This document shows positions 61,592 through 64,000 of a DNA stretch of 64,000 bases, in pieces. The stretch is taken from positions 1 through 64,000 of the forward strand of contig JBLNCI010000031.1 in NCBI GenBank assembly GCA_050260515.1, given 5' to 3'. The translations under genes and the position numbers were made by a program. A model generated the notes under the pieces. It was not told the DNA's origin, did no database searches, and was given only the letters and a program-made list of their open reading frames with translations. Position 1 is the stretch's first letter. Each line of letters opens with the position of its first letter. This DNA comes from DATJIG01 sp050260515. Lineage in GTDB: Bacteria; Pseudomonadota; Alphaproteobacteria; SMXQ01.

Positions 61592-63322
61592 TCAGCGCGA
61601 CAGGGCGGTGAACCCGAACCGTCGGCCGATCGCCCGGGCGACGATGGCGACGCCGGTGGTGAGCGCGACGATCAGCACGCCCGCGACCGCCGCCGCCTCG
61701 AAGCGGCCGTCGACCATGTAGTCGACCTGGAGCATGGCGAGCGGCCGGCTGTCGCCGGTGACCAGCATGGCGATCGAGGAGACGTTGCGGGCGGCCGCGA
61801 CGAACGTCAGCAGCGCCACCGACACCAGCACCGGGCCGAGCAGCGGCAGGATCACGCGCCGGAACGTGTAGAGCCACGATGCCCCGGCGACGAACGACGC
61901 TTCCTCGAGATCGCGACCGAGCTGGACCATGTTGCTCTTGATGAGCTGGGTGCCCGTGGAGATGCTGGCCAGCATGCAGGCGATCACCAGCACGCCGAGG
62001 GTTCCGTAGATCGGGTGGAACAGCGGCACGTTGAGGAACATCCACAGGAGCGCGAGCCCGAGGATGATGCCGGGCAGGCTTGCCGGCAGCCAGGACAGCA
62101 GATCGAGCAGGCCGCGCGCACGGAACTTCGTCCGCACCGAGATGTAGGCGACCAGCGCATACCACAGCACGCCGATAATCGCCGCGCTGCCGCCCATCAC
62201 CAGCGTGTTGCCGATCGCCTGCAAGAGCGGCGGATCGCTCAGTACGTCGACCCAGTGCTCGAACGTCCACGGATCGGGAATATCGAAGTAGCCGAACAGG
62301 CTCATGAACGTGCCGAGCAGCAGCGCCAGCACCGGAATGACGGTGACGACGAAGCCGAACGTCAGCACGACCGCGAAGATCGGCCAGCGCCAGCGCCTGA
62401 GCCGCAGTACGTTGGACTGGAACCGGCTGGTGACCGTGACGTAGCTGCGGGTCTGTGCCAGGTACTGCTGCCAGAAGATCAGCGGCAGCATGGCGACGAG
62501 GATGGCGAGCCCGAGCACGGTGGCGGCGCCGAACATCGGCGGGTCCTCGTTCACGAGCTGGTAGATCTTGGTCGAGAACACGTAGAAATTGCGCGGCGGC
62601 CCGAGGATCAGCTCGATCTCGAACGACTCGAACGAGTGGATCAGCGAAATGCAGAGCGTGATCAGGAATGCCGGCATCAGCACCGGAATGACGATGCGCC
62701 ACAGCGTCGCCATCGGTCCGGCGCCGGAGATGCGCGAGGCTTCCTCCATGGCGCTGTCGAGGTTGCGGAACGCGGGCGCGAGGAAGATGTACTTGGCGGC
62801 GACGCCGCGCGCGGCGAGGTGCGCGAACACGATCCCCCAGAAGCTGTAGATGTTGAACGGTGGCGCATCGAGTCCGAGCGCCCACACCAGCGCCTGATTC
62901 ACCAGCCCGTACTCGGCGTCGAACAGCAGGATCCAGCCCATCAGCACCGGCAGCGCCGGCAGGAAGAACGCGCCCCAGCAGAACGCGTCGATCAGGCGCT
63001 TGCCGGGAAGGTCGGTGCGCGTCACCAGCCAGGCGAGCAGGATGGCCGCCGGAAAGGCGATGACCTCGGTGGCGGCGACGCGTCGCAGCGTGTTGAGGAT
63101 CGCGTCGACGATTCCCGACTGACCCCAGGCCGTCAGCCAATGGTCGAGCCCGAGCGATGCGGTGTCGCCGGGGCCCTTCACGAGGAAGCTCGAATAGACG
63201 AGGAGCGACACCGGGTAGAGGACGACCAGCGCCATGACGAGGAGCACGGCCCAGCACAGCACCGGCCCGAGTCTCGGGACCGCCGGCCGTGCGACGGGGG
63301 TCACCGTCTCGCTCCCGATCAT
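61592..63322 (-). CDS. ABC transporter permease with two membrane domains (FbpB/ThiP-like)
   Basis: 576 residues with about twelve hydrophobic segments in two homologous halves. Each half carries the permease EAA loop: FRNLDSAMEEASRISGAGPMATLWRIVIPVLMP and GRDLEEASFVAGASWLYTFRRVILPLLGP. Such fused permeases import ferric iron, thiamine, spermidine or phosphonates. The start MIGSETV (ATG 63320-63322, GGAG 8 bases upstream) is preferred to a longer frame from 63472 whose extra residues are Arg/Ala-rich. No ATPase or cognate signal-peptide binding protein is within the window; they may lie to the right of 64000 or elsewhere. Confidence 0.9.
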   Translation of the reverse strand: MIGSETVTPVARPAVPRLGPVLCWAVLLVMALVVLYPVSLLVYSSFLVKGPGDTASLGLDHWLTAWGQSGIVDAILNTLRRVAATEVIAFPAAILLAWLVTRTDLPGKRLIDAFCWGAFFLPALPVLMGWILLFDAEYGLVNQALVWALGLDAPPFNIYSFWGIVFAHLAARGVAAKYIFLAPAFRNLDSAMEEASRISGAGPMATLWRIVIPVLMPAFLITLCISLIHSFESFEIELILGPPRNFYVFSTKIYQLVNEDPPMFGAATVLGLAILVAMLPLIFWQQYLAQTRSYVTVTSRFQSNVLRLRRWRWPIFAVVLTFGFVVTVIPVLALLLGTFMSLFGYFDIPDPWTFEHWVDVLSDPPLLQAIGNTLVMGGSAAIIGVLWYALVAYISVRTKFRARGLLDLLSWLPASLPGIILGLALLWMFLNVPLFHPIYGTLGVLVIACMLASISTGTQLIKSNMVQLGRDLEEASFVAGASWLYTFRRVILPLLGPVLVSVALLTFVAAARNVSSIAMLVTGDSRPLAMLQVDYMVDGRFEAAAVAGVLIVALTTGVAIVARAIGRRFGFTALSR

Positions 63323-63642
63323 GCTGCTGCTCCGCGGCGGCGCCGCTCCGTGGCCTCGGCAGCCGCGCGCCTCCGCGCCGGCCGCTTCCCTCGACCGGCG
63401 GTACCCTTCACGCCTCGCTTCGTCAATCGCCGCACTCCCTGAACCACGCGCCACGTCATTGTCGGATTCCACCTGCGTGTGGCCGCGCGGCGGATTTCAG
63501 AATGCGAGACATTGTCGGGATGGCCTATATCGTTGTCAATTAACGAAGTTTTTCGCTCGTTGACCGCCGCTCCGGCACCGCCTACCCTCAAAACAAAAGA
63601 TCATCTCTCGATTTTTGGTTCGAGATCGGCAGGGAGGCCGCC
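63323..63642. other. Divergent promoter region between ABC permease and Rieske genes
   Basis: About 320 bases without a supportable gene. The right part (63520-63610) is notably AT-richer than the surroundings, as expected for promoters firing towards the Rieske gene. No clear operator was found. Confidence 0.5.
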
Positions 63643-64000
63643 ATGACGACACGGGAAGAGAACGAGCTGCTGACGCGTACCGGGCCGGGCACGCCCGGCG
63701 GCGAGTGGATGCGTCAGTACTGGCACCCGGTGGCGGTCGCCGACGAGCTGCCGCTCGGCGGGCGGCCGGTGCCGGTCCGCATCCTCAGCGAGGACCTGGT
63801 GCTGTTCCGCGACGAGTTCGGCGCGCTCGGTCTGATCCAGCGCGGCTGCCCGCACCGCTGCACCGATCTCTCGTTCGGCCGCATCGAGGACGGCGGCATC
63901 CGCTGCCTCTATCACGGCTGGCTGTTCGACGTGAAAGGCAACTGCCTCGAGATGCCGGCGGAGCCGCCGGAGAGCCGCTACAAGGACAAGGTCAAGGCGC
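63643..64000 (+). CDS. Rieske [2Fe-2S] ring-hydroxylating oxygenase, N-terminal part (continues past window)
   Basis: About 119 residues before the edge: TREENELLTRTGPGTPGGEWMRQYWHPVAVADEL, then the Rieske cluster motifs GCPHRCTDL (CxH) and IRCLYHGWLFD (CxxH), 18 residues apart. The start TRTGPGTPGGEWMRQYWHPV is typical of the phthalate-dioxygenase-like oxygenase subunits that take electrons from a separate reductase. It begins aromatic hydroxylation or O-demethylation; the substrate domain is outside the window. AGGGAGG lies 7 bases before the ATG. Confidence 0.92.
   Translation, partial: MTTREENELLTRTGPGTPGGEWMRQYWHPVAVADELPLGGRPVPVRILSEDLVLFRDEFGALGLIQRGCPHRCTDLSFGRIEDGGIRCLYHGWLFDVKGNCLEMPAEPPESRYKDKVKA

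Overview
This 64 kb window is a high-GC chromosome segment from an alphaproteobacterium. The assignment rests on gene order and lineage-restricted families: an lptC-lptA-lptB-rpoN-hpf-ptsN string, a DUF1150 gene after an hsp20 gene, an NrnC-type nanoRNase, an FzlA-like GST-fold protein and an NDUFA9-type epimerase. I cannot name the genus. The many TctC receptors suggest a free-living, soil- or water-type heterotroph.

Layout. 1-1900: the N-terminal part of a histidine kinase built of repeated 92-residue HAMP units, running off the left edge. 2175-3129: a heat-shock unit (RpoH-type promoter, ROSE-like RNA thermometer, hsp20, DUF1150, terminator). 3147-10138 (minus strand): tRNA-Leu, nrnC, kdsD, lptC, lptA, lptB, rpoN, hpf, ptsN, combining LPS precursor synthesis and export with the sigma-54/PTS-Ntr module. 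10405-19095: envelope and housekeeping genes (epimerase, a divergent UppP, an exported methyltransferase, FzlA-like protein, TPR protein, SDR, hydrolase, two glycosyltransferases). 19160-28150: the translation cluster thrS-infC-rpmI-rplT / pheS-pheT / lepA, with infC starting at ATC. 28254-29777: a secreted LVIVD-repeat protein.

29966-about 44930: tRNA-Ser(GGA), followed by what looks like an old genomic island. A 19-bp copy of the tRNA 3' end lies just downstream, base composition drops at the left end, and a decayed copy of the tRNA-flanking sequence appears at the right end. No integrase is visible. Cargo: a HisKA_2 sensor kinase, DUF2147, a fatty acid desaturase, a PRC-barrel protein, a cupin, a 2861-residue cyclic beta-1,2-glucan synthase, and two very small membrane proteins. 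The theme is envelope and stress.

45103-64000: a catabolic and transport accessory region: TauD-type dioxygenase, a TetR remnant, four TctC receptors with no TctA/TctB in view, two solute-binding-fold proteins without signal peptides, a VOC protein, a 3-hydroxyisobutyrate-dehydrogenase-type enzyme, a LysR regulator divergent from a haem-oxygenase-fold protein, an amidase, a secreted Vgb-like propeller with a CX3CH motif, an ACMSD-type amidohydrolase, an FAH-type hydrolase, a two-domain ABC permease, and the start of a Rieske oxygenase. Together these look like uptake or sensing of organic acids plus breakdown of aromatic or amide compounds; the substrates cannot be read from sequence.
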